Source: Bacteroidota bacterium (GTDB taxonomy: Bacteria > Bacteroidota > Bacteroidia > UBA7662). Taken from it: 53,036 nt of DNA. The stretch spans positions 1 to 53,036 of the forward strand of contig SYHW01000025.1 of the NCBI GenBank assembly GCA_005799065.1, written 5' to 3'. The notes beneath the pieces are model-generated. The model saw only the letters and a list, made by a program, of their open reading frames with translations. It made no database searches and was not told where the DNA came from. Shown here in pieces: positions 1 to 9,967 of the stretch; the first letter of the stretch is position 1; each line of letters opens with the position of its first letter. Both the position numbers and the translations under genes were made by a program.

Positions 1-1742
<1,742 letters not shown>

Positions 1743-1805
1743 TCAATTAAATAAAAAGAAGTTAAAACTCGCGTAAATATACAGATAAAATCGGCCTTTG
1801 TAGCC

Positions 1806-2762
1806 CTAAATTGGACCCGATAACGGGCATTTCAGTTCGATTTCTTGCTGGGTCACTGGATGCTTGAATTTGAGTACATGCGCATGCAAAAAAAGGCGAT
1901 TTCCGCCTGATGGCAGGCCTACTCGATGCTCATTCTCCGATCCTCCATACCGCCGATCGCCCACGATGGGGTGCCCCAACCAGGCCATATGGATTCTGAG
2001 TTGATGGGTGCGCCCTGTTTGGGGCTTCAAGCACATTTGGGTGATCCCCGATCGGTGTTCTAAGCATTGAAAATGAGTGATGGCCGGTTTTCCAAATGTT
2101 CCCTCCGGGTCGGTGGTGATTCGATTGGGTTCTGACGGGCATCTGCCGATGGCCTGATCAATAATCCCTTCATTCATTTCAGGTTTGCCCCATACCCATG
2201 CCTCGTAGGTTTTCTCAACCTGTCCGTTCTCGAATTGAATGCGCAGCTGAGCCTGTGCCTCTAAGTGCAAGCCAAGCAATAACAAACCTGATGTTGCCTT
2301 ATCGAGCCGATGCACCGGCATGCGTCGCAATTCCGGGTCGGCGTATTCTTGGGCCGGGAACAGGTGTCGCAGAAAATGAAGGACGGTGCCCCGATGACAA
2401 CCCAATCCCGGGTGAACGGGCATACCTTCTGGCTTGTTAATGGCCAGGAGGTGCTCGTCGCGGTAACAAATTTCGATCGCGTGATCTTCGGGCAGTAAAT
2501 TTTGCATGTGAACGCGACGTATTTCGATTCGGTCGCCTCTTTTGATGGGGTCGGTTGCCTGAGCCGGAATTTCATTAACCCGAACACGCTGTTGCTGAAA
2601 CAGTGTATGCCATTGTTGGTTGCCGATGCCCTCTGTTCGATCGCGAAGGAATGCACCTAAGGATGGGTGCGAGCGGTCGGCCTCGATCCACATATACTGG
2701 TGGTTGCGTGGGTCAACGCCTTCTTCAAAGACAGCTGGGATCAATGGGGCAGCGCGGGGCAT
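1806..2762 (-). CDS. RluA-family RNA pseudouridine synthase
   Basis: Converts specific uridines in rRNA or tRNA to pseudouridine. The 318-residue protein has an S4-like RNA-binding N-terminal part (about 30-90, with QQQRVRVNEIPA and KRGDRIEI) followed by the catalytic domain. The catalytic motif HRLDKATSGLLLL carries the conserved Asp, and a later PQTGRTHQLRIHMAWLGHPIVGDRRYG stretch matches the RluA family C-terminal motif. Length fits RluA/RluC/RluD enzymes. The substrate position cannot be told from sequence alone, so no specific symbol is given. It ends in TAG, 72 bases before the gyrB start, and lies 68 bases downstream of the VWA gene on the same strand. Confidence 0.9.
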   Translation of the reverse strand: MPRAAPLIPAVFEEGVDPRNHQYMWIEADRSHPSLGAFLRDRTEGIGNQQWHTLFQQQRVRVNEIPAQATDPIKRGDRIEIRRVHMQNLLPEDHAIEICYRDEHLLAINKPEGMPVHPGLGCHRGTVLHFLRHLFPAQEYADPELRRMPVHRLDKATSGLLLLGLHLEAQAQLRIQFENGQVEKTYEAWVWGKPEMNEGIIDQAIGRCPSEPNRITTDPEGTFGKPAITHFQCLEHRSGITQMCLKPQTGRTHQLRIHMAWLGHPIVGDRRYGGSENEHRVGLPSGGNRLFLHAHVLKFKHPVTQQEIELKCPLSGPI

Positions 2763-2830
2763 GTCCGAAGCAAAAGATTGAAAGGGGATGAACTACACCG
2801 ATCGAAATGCCAGCCAGCAGAAAAAAACCA

Positions 2831-4246
2831 TTAGAAGCGTACCGTTGTAATTTCACCACTCTTAATGCTGAAGTCTTTCACCAAACTAAATACCATACGT
2901 GAGCTGGTGGCCGAGCGATATAAAATCCGGTAGTTACCGGGCTGCAGCACAACCGTTTCGAGGCTGAGGTTTGGACTCAAATCATAGCATTTTGTGAGGG
3001 AAGGCCCGTTCACTAAAAAAATGGCGCCATAACCGCCTGTATTGCTCACAAAATTAATCATCCCCGGTTGAGGAATCTGTATGCGTTCCGATGCGCCTGC
3101 CTTTAGTTGCAGGGCCCGCACATGAATAACCGGTGTGGTGGGAATTTCAATATCGTATGTTCCTACTAAGTATTTTCTGAGGGTATTGAAATCTTGGGTG
3201 GCTACCAAAGCGCCATCCTGCGGGTTTCTCAGCGTGGCGCGGAGATTTTTGTATCCCGAAACACCCGCCACCACCAATTCTAAGCTGCCTTGTTCGCAGT
3301 TGACCTGAATGGTGTTGTGCTTTCCTGCTTCAATTTGTATGCCTTTTTTAAAAATAGGCGGGGTGGTATGGATGGTGAGGTCGTAGCTGCTCGAGGGGTC
3401 TATGACCACGGTGTCGGAATAGCCTTTACTGTTCTTGGTATGTACATAATGATAGCGATCCATCTGGGCTTCACGGGCGTAGAGCGACATCGAAACATTG
3501 GTTTCAGACGGCTTTCCTTTCGTATCGAGGAGATCGATCTGCAGCGTAGTGGTATTCAAAGCCTGGGCCACAACCGCCGTGAGTGCTTGCTTGAAGGCAG
3601 ACTCTTGTTGGGCATCGTAATAGGTGCCCACACAGTCGAAAGCCTCACGCATTGATAAATCGAGTCCCAGTCCAATAACAAAAGGTTTAAGGAAAACATT
3701 GCTTTTTTGTAGTTGGTAGGAAACCAGGCAGGGATCGCCGCTGCAATTTTCTAATCCGTCGGTAATCAAAATCACCACATTTCTAGAAAGCGGGTCGTCT
3801 GGGAAGTCCATGCCGGCCTGCGAAAGGCTGTAAGCAATAGGCGTATTGCCCATGGGCTTAATGGTCTTGAGTTTGTCTTGGATCAGTTGGTGGCCGCCTT
3901 CGGTGAAAGGCACCTCAAGGCGGGTGTCTTTGCAGTCGCCCTGGTCGCGAAAGGTCTGATGACCGTAGACCCTCAGGGCAACCTCGACCTGTGGGGTTGT
4001 TTTAAGGCTGTCCATGATTTCCGTGAGCAAGCGTGTAGCCACTTGCCAGCGAGAATTGTTCTGCCACCGGGCCTGCATACTACCCGAAGCATCCAAAACA
4101 AAGAGAATTCGGGTCTTAATTCCTGTTGTGTCTTTTGTTTCAAACTGTTTCTTTCGTTGAACCTGACCAAAAACTGTATGGGGTGTCCAAAGTAAGGTCG
4201 AAATGAGGAGGGTAAATACCGTCAGTACGGTTTTGAATCGGGTCAT
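2831..4246 (-). CDS. Exported von Willebrand factor A domain protein
   Basis: A probable periplasmic or surface protein of 471 residues. An N-terminal signal peptide (charged MTRFK, then a hydrophobic run, then HTVFGQ) is followed at about 47-220 by a VWA domain with a complete MIDAS motif DASGS (about 52-56) and a later ITDGLENCSGDPC segment, so divalent-metal binding is likely. The C-terminal 250 residues look beta-rich, in the style of PEGA or carboxypeptidase-regulatory repeats (GVSGYKNLRATLRNP, YLVGTYDIEIPTTP), but I cannot name the domain. The frame is open to a TTG at 4255, but that codon lies inside a TATTTTTG promoter box (4253-4260), so the ATG at 4246 is chosen; this leaves almost no leader. 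It lies 48 bases downstream of tsaD. Function unknown. Confidence 0.82.
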   Translation of the reverse strand: MTRFKTVLTVFTLLISTLLWTPHTVFGQVQRKKQFETKDTTGIKTRILFVLDASGSMQARWQNNSRWQVATRLLTEIMDSLKTTPQVEVALRVYGHQTFRDQGDCKDTRLEVPFTEGGHQLIQDKLKTIKPMGNTPIAYSLSQAGMDFPDDPLSRNVVILITDGLENCSGDPCLVSYQLQKSNVFLKPFVIGLGLDLSMREAFDCVGTYYDAQQESAFKQALTAVVAQALNTTTLQIDLLDTKGKPSETNVSMSLYAREAQMDRYHYVHTKNSKGYSDTVVIDPSSSYDLTIHTTPPIFKKGIQIEAGKHNTIQVNCEQGSLELVVAGVSGYKNLRATLRNPQDGALVATQDFNTLRKYLVGTYDIEIPTTPVIHVRALQLKAGASERIQIPQPGMINFVSNTGGYGAIFLVNGPSLTKCYDLSPNLSLETVVLQPGNYRILYRSATSSRMVFSLVKDFSIKSGEITTVRF

Positions 4247-4252
4247 TCGGTG

Positions 4253-4260
4253 CAAAAATA
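4253..4260 (-). promoter_or_regulatory. Bacteroidota -7 box of the VWA gene
   Basis: TATTTTTG on the minus strand matches TAnnTTTG exactly. A TTG lies 21 bases further upstream (4282-4284), in the expected -33 region. The start of transcription would fall at or beside the ATG at 4246, which suggests a leaderless or nearly leaderless mRNA. Confidence 0.6.
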
Positions 4261-4294
4261 GTGATTAATAACGCCAGAATTCAAGTTGGCTAGG

Positions 4295-5323
4295 TTAGGT
4301 AAAGAAACGCAGGCCGTCGGCCGACAAAGGCCATCGCGGTTTGGCCACCAAATCCTGCCCAGCGAATTGGCCTTTTTGATGATAATACAGGGCGGTTTGT
4401 GCAATCATGGCCGCGTTGTCGGTGCAGTAAGCCAGTTTAGGGAGATGCAATCGGCTTCCTAATTCGCTGCACTGCAGGCGCGCCGCCTGTTGTAATCCGC
4501 TGTTGGCAGCCACACCACCTGCCAATGCAATGTCTGTACAAGGATAAAGTTGTGCGGCAGACCTGAGTTTTTGAATCAACATGTCTACAATGGCGTACTG
4601 CAGACTGGCGCATAAATCTGCCCGATGCACTTCAATAAAATCGGGATGATGGGCCGTTCCCTTTTCAAGTGCAAGCCGGAGACTTGTTTTGAGTCCACTA
4701 AACGAAAAATCAAGCCCAGGTACCTTCGCACTGGGCAGGTTCAGGAAATGGGGATCACCCCGCTGCGCCCAGGCATCGATCTGAGGGCCACCCGGGTAGG
4801 TCATGCCCAGCATGCGAGCGCCCTTGTCGAACGCCTCCCCGGCCGCATCGTCGCGTGTTTGACCAATCACCGCCAAATCGAAGGGGTCCTTGAGGTAGAC
4901 CAATTGGGTGTGCCCCCCCGAAACGGTGAGGCACAAAAGCGGAAATTCTGGTTTCGGTGGATCAATAAAGTGGGCCATTATATGGGCATGCATGTGATGC
5001 ACCGCAATGAGTGGTTTTTGGAACACCAGGCTCAGGCTTTTGGCAAATGAAGTGCCCACCATGAGCGCACCAGGGAGTCCGGGCCCAGCCGTGACAGCAA
5101 ATGCATCGATCCGATGGGCGCTAATACCGGCAATTTTAAGGGCCTGTCTGGTGAGTGGAAGCAATTGAGCCAGGTGTTCGCGACTGGCCAATTCGGGAAC
5201 AACCCCTCCAAAATGCTCATGAATGAGCTGACTGCGGCCGACATGAGCCAAAATACCTGAATCGGAAGTTATAGCGACCGAAGTATCGTCGCAACTGCTT
5301 TCTATGGCTAAAATGACAGGCAT
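4295..5323 (-). CDS. tsaD: tRNA threonylcarbamoyladenosine biosynthesis protein TsaD
   Basis: Transfers the threonylcarbamoyl group to A37 of ANN-decoding tRNAs, acting with TsaB and TsaE. The 342-residue length is typical. The start MPVILAIESSCDDTSVAI is the family N-terminal motif. The metal-binding pair is visible in HHMHAHIMAHF (His110 and His114), and the ASKHA-fold motifs VSGGHTQLVYL, DFSFSGLKTSL and ALAGGVAANSGLQ are present. It begins 5323, divergent from the TamB-like gene, and is followed after 48 bases by the VWA gene on the same strand. Neither TsaB nor TsaE is in the window. Confidence 0.96.
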   Translation of the reverse strand: MPVILAIESSCDDTSVAITSDSGILAHVGRSQLIHEHFGGVVPELASREHLAQLLPLTRQALKIAGISAHRIDAFAVTAGPGLPGALMVGTSFAKSLSLVFQKPLIAVHHMHAHIMAHFIDPPKPEFPLLCLTVSGGHTQLVYLKDPFDLAVIGQTRDDAAGEAFDKGARMLGMTYPGGPQIDAWAQRGDPHFLNLPSAKVPGLDFSFSGLKTSLRLALEKGTAHHPDFIEVHRADLCASLQYAIVDMLIQKLRSAAQLYPCTDIALAGGVAANSGLQQAARLQCSELGSRLHLPKLAYCTDNAAMIAQTALYYHQKGQFAGQDLVAKPRWPLSADGLRFFT

Positions 5324-5409
5324 CGGTCGATGTTGGGCACTAATGAACGCTATTTTGCGCTAATTTGCATCAACTTTCTATTTTTTTAGCTGAAGTTGCT
5401 GCGTTTTAC

Positions 5410-8400
5410 ATGGGTGTGCTTGTGATCTTCAGGTCGACTGGTCGGTGGTTTTTGCGGATGGTAGCCGTACTGGTTCCGCTTTCATTGGCTTTTTCCATGT
5501 TGCTCATGCACCGTGAGGTTCAGGATGGAATGGGGCGACTGCTCGCCCGCTGGTTGTCGAAGGAATGGGGAACCCGTGTAGAAATCGATGGTTTTTACCT
5601 GGGGCCGACCGGCCGAATGCGGGTGGAACGGATCAGTATTTATGATCAAACCAACCGGATCCTGTTTGAGATGAATCGGTTTTATGCCTACATCGACCCC
5701 ATTCGAACGGGCTTAAATAGGATTACCATTCCTGAAGTTTCAGTGGGTAACTTCACCTTAAACGCCCTTCACGACCCCAAGGCCAGGAATTTCAACTTTC
5801 AGTTTTTGTTGGATGTTTTTCAAACGGAATCCACCCCTTCGGCGGGTATTGCCCTTCCTAATATACGCATTCGAAATTTTCGTTTGCACCAGGCTCACAT
5901 TCGCTACCACGATTTCAGGCGACCAAGTGCCGATACCACCCGATTTGATCCCTACCACATAGAGTTGAAACAATGTCGATGGCATTTGTCTGAGATCAGC
6001 TACAGCGACCGTATTTTGATCGCCTCGCTCAATCAATTTCGCTTCGATGCCACAGGCGGTTGGCGGGTCGATTCGCTCCAAGCCAAGCTGAAAGCAGATT
6101 CGACGGGTATTCAGATTGATTCATGGAAATTGATGGCCCCTGGAACATTTTTGGCCGGACAATTCAGCATCTTTCGAATAGTTCCAGATTCCATATCCGT
6201 TCAAATTCCCTCCGCGGAATCAAATTCGGTGCAAAAACCCTCCGCGGAATCAAATTCGGTGCAAAAACCCTCCACAGCTTATCGATTATCGATACAGGAA
6301 GGCCTAATCGACCCCCGTTTCATGGCTTATTTTTTGGGTGCCTCGGCCCCTTCCCAGCCACTCGTCCTGAGGGGGCGATATGATTATGCAGACGGACGTC
6401 TCCATGGAGATGGAGTTCGGCTGGCATTCGGCTCATCCTTGTTCGCAGAAGGAGAACTCCGTCTGTCTGAGTTGGGAAAAAGTAAGGGGCCTGTTTTTTC
6501 TGTGCGCGTCGATCAAGGGCAATGGAACCGACAGTCTTGGAACAGCGCTTTTCCCAGGATACCCCTTCCAGCAGTACTCGATTCATTACAATACTTGGGG
6601 TTTCAGGCGTCTTTTGAAGGACAAACAGAGCAGTTTCATGTTCGCGGTGCGTTTTCCGATGGCAAGGGAAAGGCCAACGCAGACCTCGCCGTACACTTAG
6701 CCGGACCAAAATCGACTTATGTAGGGCATCTGGGGATGAGTGCTTTTCATTTGGGCCGCTGGCTGGGCGATCAACATGTGGGGCAGTTGGATATGGATGT
6801 GGATCTACAGGCCACAGGCGATCGAGCAGACAACCTCAATGCACGGCTAAAAGGTGCACTACACCGCTTGGATTACCACGGGTATTCACTCGGTCCCATC
6901 GAAATTCATGGCGATTATGCCCTTGGAACTTTCCAGGGCCGAATCGAATCGGATGATCAAAACGCTTGTTTCACCTTCCAAGGTTTGGTCGATGCGCGTC
7001 AAGAGGTGCCCCTCTACGATTTCGTGGCGAACGTCGACCAATTGGACCTCAAAGCCATAGGAATGAGTGATGAGGATTGGATTTGTGCCGGAAAAGTGAA
7101 ACTGTCTGGAAGCGGACAAAAACCAGATGATCTTCAGGGCCAGTTAACAGGTACGGATCTCGTACTGAACCATTCAGGCGATCTATTAAATTTGGATTTT
7201 GTGTCGCTCGACATGAAACAAGAACGCTCGCCGAACGGGCCGCTGTTGATGGCCCAGTGCAACACCCCTTTTGGCACGGCCGTAGTTCGTGGCGATGGAA
7301 ACCTGAGCCTGTTGAGCAGTGCGATTCGTTCGGCCATCGGCTTGAAATTGTCGGAAAATGAGCATCGGCAGCTCGAAGGAGCCGATTCAACTGCCCGTTT
7401 TACCTTGGATGTTGATTTGGACCGGGCTGAGCAATTAACCGATTATTTCATCAGCGGACAGATTAGCTTGGATCGATTGCTGTTTTTTGCGCGCCTCAAC
7501 CCCCGCGATGGAAACTTTGATTTTTCAGCGGACGCCAGCGATGTCCGCAGTGGAGCGGTTCGCTCGGATCGAATAAGTTTGTTGGGAAAGCGACAGGGGA
7601 CACATCTAGAGGCCGACGTATTCGCCGGATCGATCGACATCGGCCAACAAAGATTGGTTCAGAACCTGCGTTGGCTCAATACCCTGGAAGGCGACACCCT
7701 CCGGTATGCACTTGAGGGCTTGGGCACGGAAGAAAATCAAAGGGCTATGGTAAACGGTTGGTCGGTTGCCGATACCAATGGGGTGCACGTCTATATAGAC
7801 AGCAGTAAACTCTTCGTTTTTGAGCAAAATTGGTTTCTGAAACAAAGGGATCCATTCGTTTACCACAACGGTCGTTTCTCTTTAGGAGATTTCACCCTGG
7901 GTTCCGACAGCATGGCCGTCGTCTGTCGGGGCGTCCTGGGACCCCAAGAGCAGGATGAGGCCGTGCTTTCAGTTGTGGGCGTACCTTTAGCGCCTTTGGT
8001 GCCGTTCCTTTTGCCCAGCGAATACAATATGGAGGGAAAGATGCAGTTGAACGTCCGAGCGCATTCTGTTTTGCAGCGGCCAGAACTGACCGGCACATTG
8101 ATTATTCCGGAATTGCGCTATAACGGACAGCTTTTGGGTGACCTAAGAGCACAGTCGGTGGTAGATCCCGATAGTCGGGTTATGCAACTCAAAGCTGATG
8201 TACAAAGACCCATAGGCCTAGACACATCTTTATCGACCGAAATGCAAAAGCCTCGGCAGTTGCTGACGGTCGATGGCAGCTTCAGCCGAAGAGCGGGACA
8301 GGATAGTCTCGAGCTGGATCTGATCTTATCGGATCTTCCTGCCTGGGTATTGAATCCACTCCTGCAGCCCGTTTTTGATTCTTTGGATGGAGGCCTCTCG

Positions 8401-9960
8401 GGTGATTTACGCTTGTTCATCAATGGCCCCAAAACGGAGTTAACCGGTTGGGCAGATCTCTCCCAAAACCGCATTCACGTTGACTTTTTGGATCAGTCGT
8501 TCCGCCTTGGTAGGCGCATTACGCTATTGCCCGACCGCATACGCTTTGATTCGGTGACGGTCTCTGATGGTCTGAATGGATCGGGATGGGTGACGGGAAG
8601 CCTGATGCACAAAAACTTGGATCGGTTTACGATCGATTTAAAGGTCGATGCCCGAAATATGCAGGTCATCAACACCCCACCCAGCTACCGGGAGGCATTT
8701 TTTGGGACGGGTAGGGCAACGGGAAGCGCCCGCATCACCGGAGATTTCAATCTGGTGGACATTGATGTCGTGGCCACTACTGAGCGCGGTACGCGAATCG
8801 AATTGCCTTTGGATGGCGAAGGCTCACGTTCAGCCAATGAGTTTATTGATTTCGTTTCTGCCACCCGCGATGAGGCCGGAGAAGTTGAAGAGATGGCGTT
8901 CCACCCTGAGGGTGTGGCTTTCCGCATGAATTTGAATATGAACCGCGACGCGGAGTTTAGCGTTTTGTTTGACCGGGCCGCCGGCGATATACTCAAAGGG
9001 AATGGTGAAGGTCAAATGGTTATATCTTATCGTCCGGACGGTGAGTTACTGATGGACGGCAGCTATACGGTGCATTCTGGCGATTATATGTTTACCCTGG
9101 CCAATTTGCCTGGTAAGAAATTTAAACTGGAGCAGGGTGGAACCATAACCTGGTCTGGCGACCCCTATGATGCCCAATTGGACTTGAGCGCCGTGTATCG
9201 GCAGCGTTGTGATGTAGATCGTCTTCTCGACCCGTCGCAATTGCAGAATGAGGCACGGAAACAAATTACAGTCGACACCTACCTCAAGTTAAAGGGCTCC
9301 TTGCTCAAACCCGACGTAGGCTTTCAATTGAAGCTGCCTGGCAACATCGAAGACAATGCCACGGATCCTGTAGCCGCTCGAATAAGAAGCATCAACCAAA
9401 ACGAACAAGAGTTGAACAACCAAGTATTGGCCTTATTAATTGCTGGGCAGTTTTTCCCTGCCGATAATGCAGCCCTCACCGGACTCCTCGGCAGCACGGG
9501 TGCCAATTCACTCACTGAAGTATTGAGCAACCAGCTCAACAATATGCTCTCCCAACTCATCGACAATGTGAGCTTGGGGATATCCTACCGCAACCGATCC
9601 AATTTAATCAATACTTCAGCATCAGGACGTCAAGGAGATTTGGCCGTGGCAGGAAATGTTTCTTTGTTCAATGACCGCCTCCTGATCGACGGAAAATTGG
9701 GCAGCAACACCGTGCAAACATCAAATTCTACAACCTTGGCCGGTGAGATCATGATGGAATATTTACTCACGCGCGACGGGGCCGTTCGAATGAAAGCATT
9801 CAATCGCCTCGATGACCGTATATTGAACAATGCCGATTCCAACTACCGATATGGGGTTGGCATGAGTATTACGGAGAATTATGATACACTTCCCGATCTG
9901 TGGGTGAAAGTTAAAAATCGGTTTAGAAAGGCAAAGCAAGGAAACAAAACAACCGAATAG
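5410..9960 (+). CDS. tamB: TamB-like translocation and assembly module protein (AsmA/DUF490 superfamily)
   Basis: A very large envelope protein (about 1516 residues from the ATG at 5410) anchored by one N-terminal membrane segment (about 17-33) with a long beta-rich periplasmic body. TamB-family proteins are thought to bridge inner and outer membranes in lipid transport or outer membrane protein assembly. The last roughly 400 residues fit the TamB C-terminal domain: DGSYTVHSGDYMFTLAN, KFKLEQGGTITWSGDPYDAQ, then LDLSAVYR, VALLIAGQFFP-like and NQLNNMLSQLIDNVSLGISY segments. The frame can be extended to a TTG at 5365, but that codon sits in a promoter-like TAATTTGC stretch, so an ATG at 5410 or 5458 is more likely. 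An in-frame 30-base tandem repeat lies at 6208-6267. It converges with the PBP1A gene, with only 7 bases between the stops. No TamA-like gene is adjacent. Confidence 0.88.
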   Translation: MGVLVIFRSTGRWFLRMVAVLVPLSLAFSMLLMHREVQDGMGRLLARWLSKEWGTRVEIDGFYLGPTGRMRVERISIYDQTNRILFEMNRFYAYIDPIRTGLNRITIPEVSVGNFTLNALHDPKARNFNFQFLLDVFQTESTPSAGIALPNIRIRNFRLHQAHIRYHDFRRPSADTTRFDPYHIELKQCRWHLSEISYSDRILIASLNQFRFDATGGWRVDSLQAKLKADSTGIQIDSWKLMAPGTFLAGQFSIFRIVPDSISVQIPSAESNSVQKPSAESNSVQKPSTAYRLSIQEGLIDPRFMAYFLGASAPSQPLVLRGRYDYADGRLHGDGVRLAFGSSLFAEGELRLSELGKSKGPVFSVRVDQGQWNRQSWNSAFPRIPLPAVLDSLQYLGFQASFEGQTEQFHVRGAFSDGKGKANADLAVHLAGPKSTYVGHLGMSAFHLGRWLGDQHVGQLDMDVDLQATGDRADNLNARLKGALHRLDYHGYSLGPIEIHGDYALGTFQGRIESDDQNACFTFQGLVDARQEVPLYDFVANVDQLDLKAIGMSDEDWICAGKVKLSGSGQKPDDLQGQLTGTDLVLNHSGDLLNLDFVSLDMKQERSPNGPLLMAQCNTPFGTAVVRGDGNLSLLSSAIRSAIGLKLSENEHRQLEGADSTARFTLDVDLDRAEQLTDYFISGQISLDRLLFFARLNPRDGNFDFSADASDVRSGAVRSDRISLLGKRQGTHLEADVFAGSIDIGQQRLVQNLRWLNTLEGDTLRYALEGLGTEENQRAMVNGWSVADTNGVHVYIDSSKLFVFEQNWFLKQRDPFVYHNGRFSLGDFTLGSDSMAVVCRGVLGPQEQDEAVLSVVGVPLAPLVPFLLPSEYNMEGKMQLNVRAHSVLQRPELTGTLIIPELRYNGQLLGDLRAQSVVDPDSRVMQLKADVQRPIGLDTSLSTEMQKPRQLLTVDGSFSRRAGQDSLELDLILSDLPAWVLNPLLQPVFDSLDGGLSGDLRLFINGPKTELTGWADLSQNRIHVDFLDQSFRLGRRITLLPDRIRFDSVTVSDGLNGSGWVTGSLMHKNLDRFTIDLKVDARNMQVINTPPSYREAFFGTGRATGSARITGDFNLVDIDVVATTERGTRIELPLDGEGSRSANEFIDFVSATRDEAGEVEEMAFHPEGVAFRMNLNMNRDAEFSVLFDRAAGDILKGNGEGQMVISYRPDGELLMDGSYTVHSGDYMFTLANLPGKKFKLEQGGTITWSGDPYDAQLDLSAVYRQRCDVDRLLDPSQLQNEARKQITVDTYLKLKGSLLKPDVGFQLKLPGNIEDNATDPVAARIRSINQNEQELNNQVLALLIAGQFFPADNAALTGLLGSTGANSLTEVLSNQLNNMLSQLIDNVSLGISYRNRSNLINTSASGRQGDLAVAGNVSLFNDRLLIDGKLGSNTVQTSNSTTLAGEIMMEYLLTRDGAVRMKAFNRLDDRILNNADSNYRYGVGMSITENYDTLPDLWVKVKNRFRKAKQGNKTTE
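6208..6277 (+). repeat. 30-base in-frame tandem repeat inside tamB
   Basis: Two identical 30-base units (6208-6237 and 6238-6267) followed by the start of a third. Each encodes a ten-residue unit, PSAESNSVQK. The unit length is a multiple of three, so gain or loss of a copy keeps the frame. It lies about 270 residues into the protein, in a Ser/Gln-rich hydrophilic stretch. Confidence 0.95.
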
Positions 9961-9967
9961 CGCACAA

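Noticed and set aside
6208..6277. CRISPR-like repeat
   Set aside because: Directly tandem, no spacers, and in frame within tamB.
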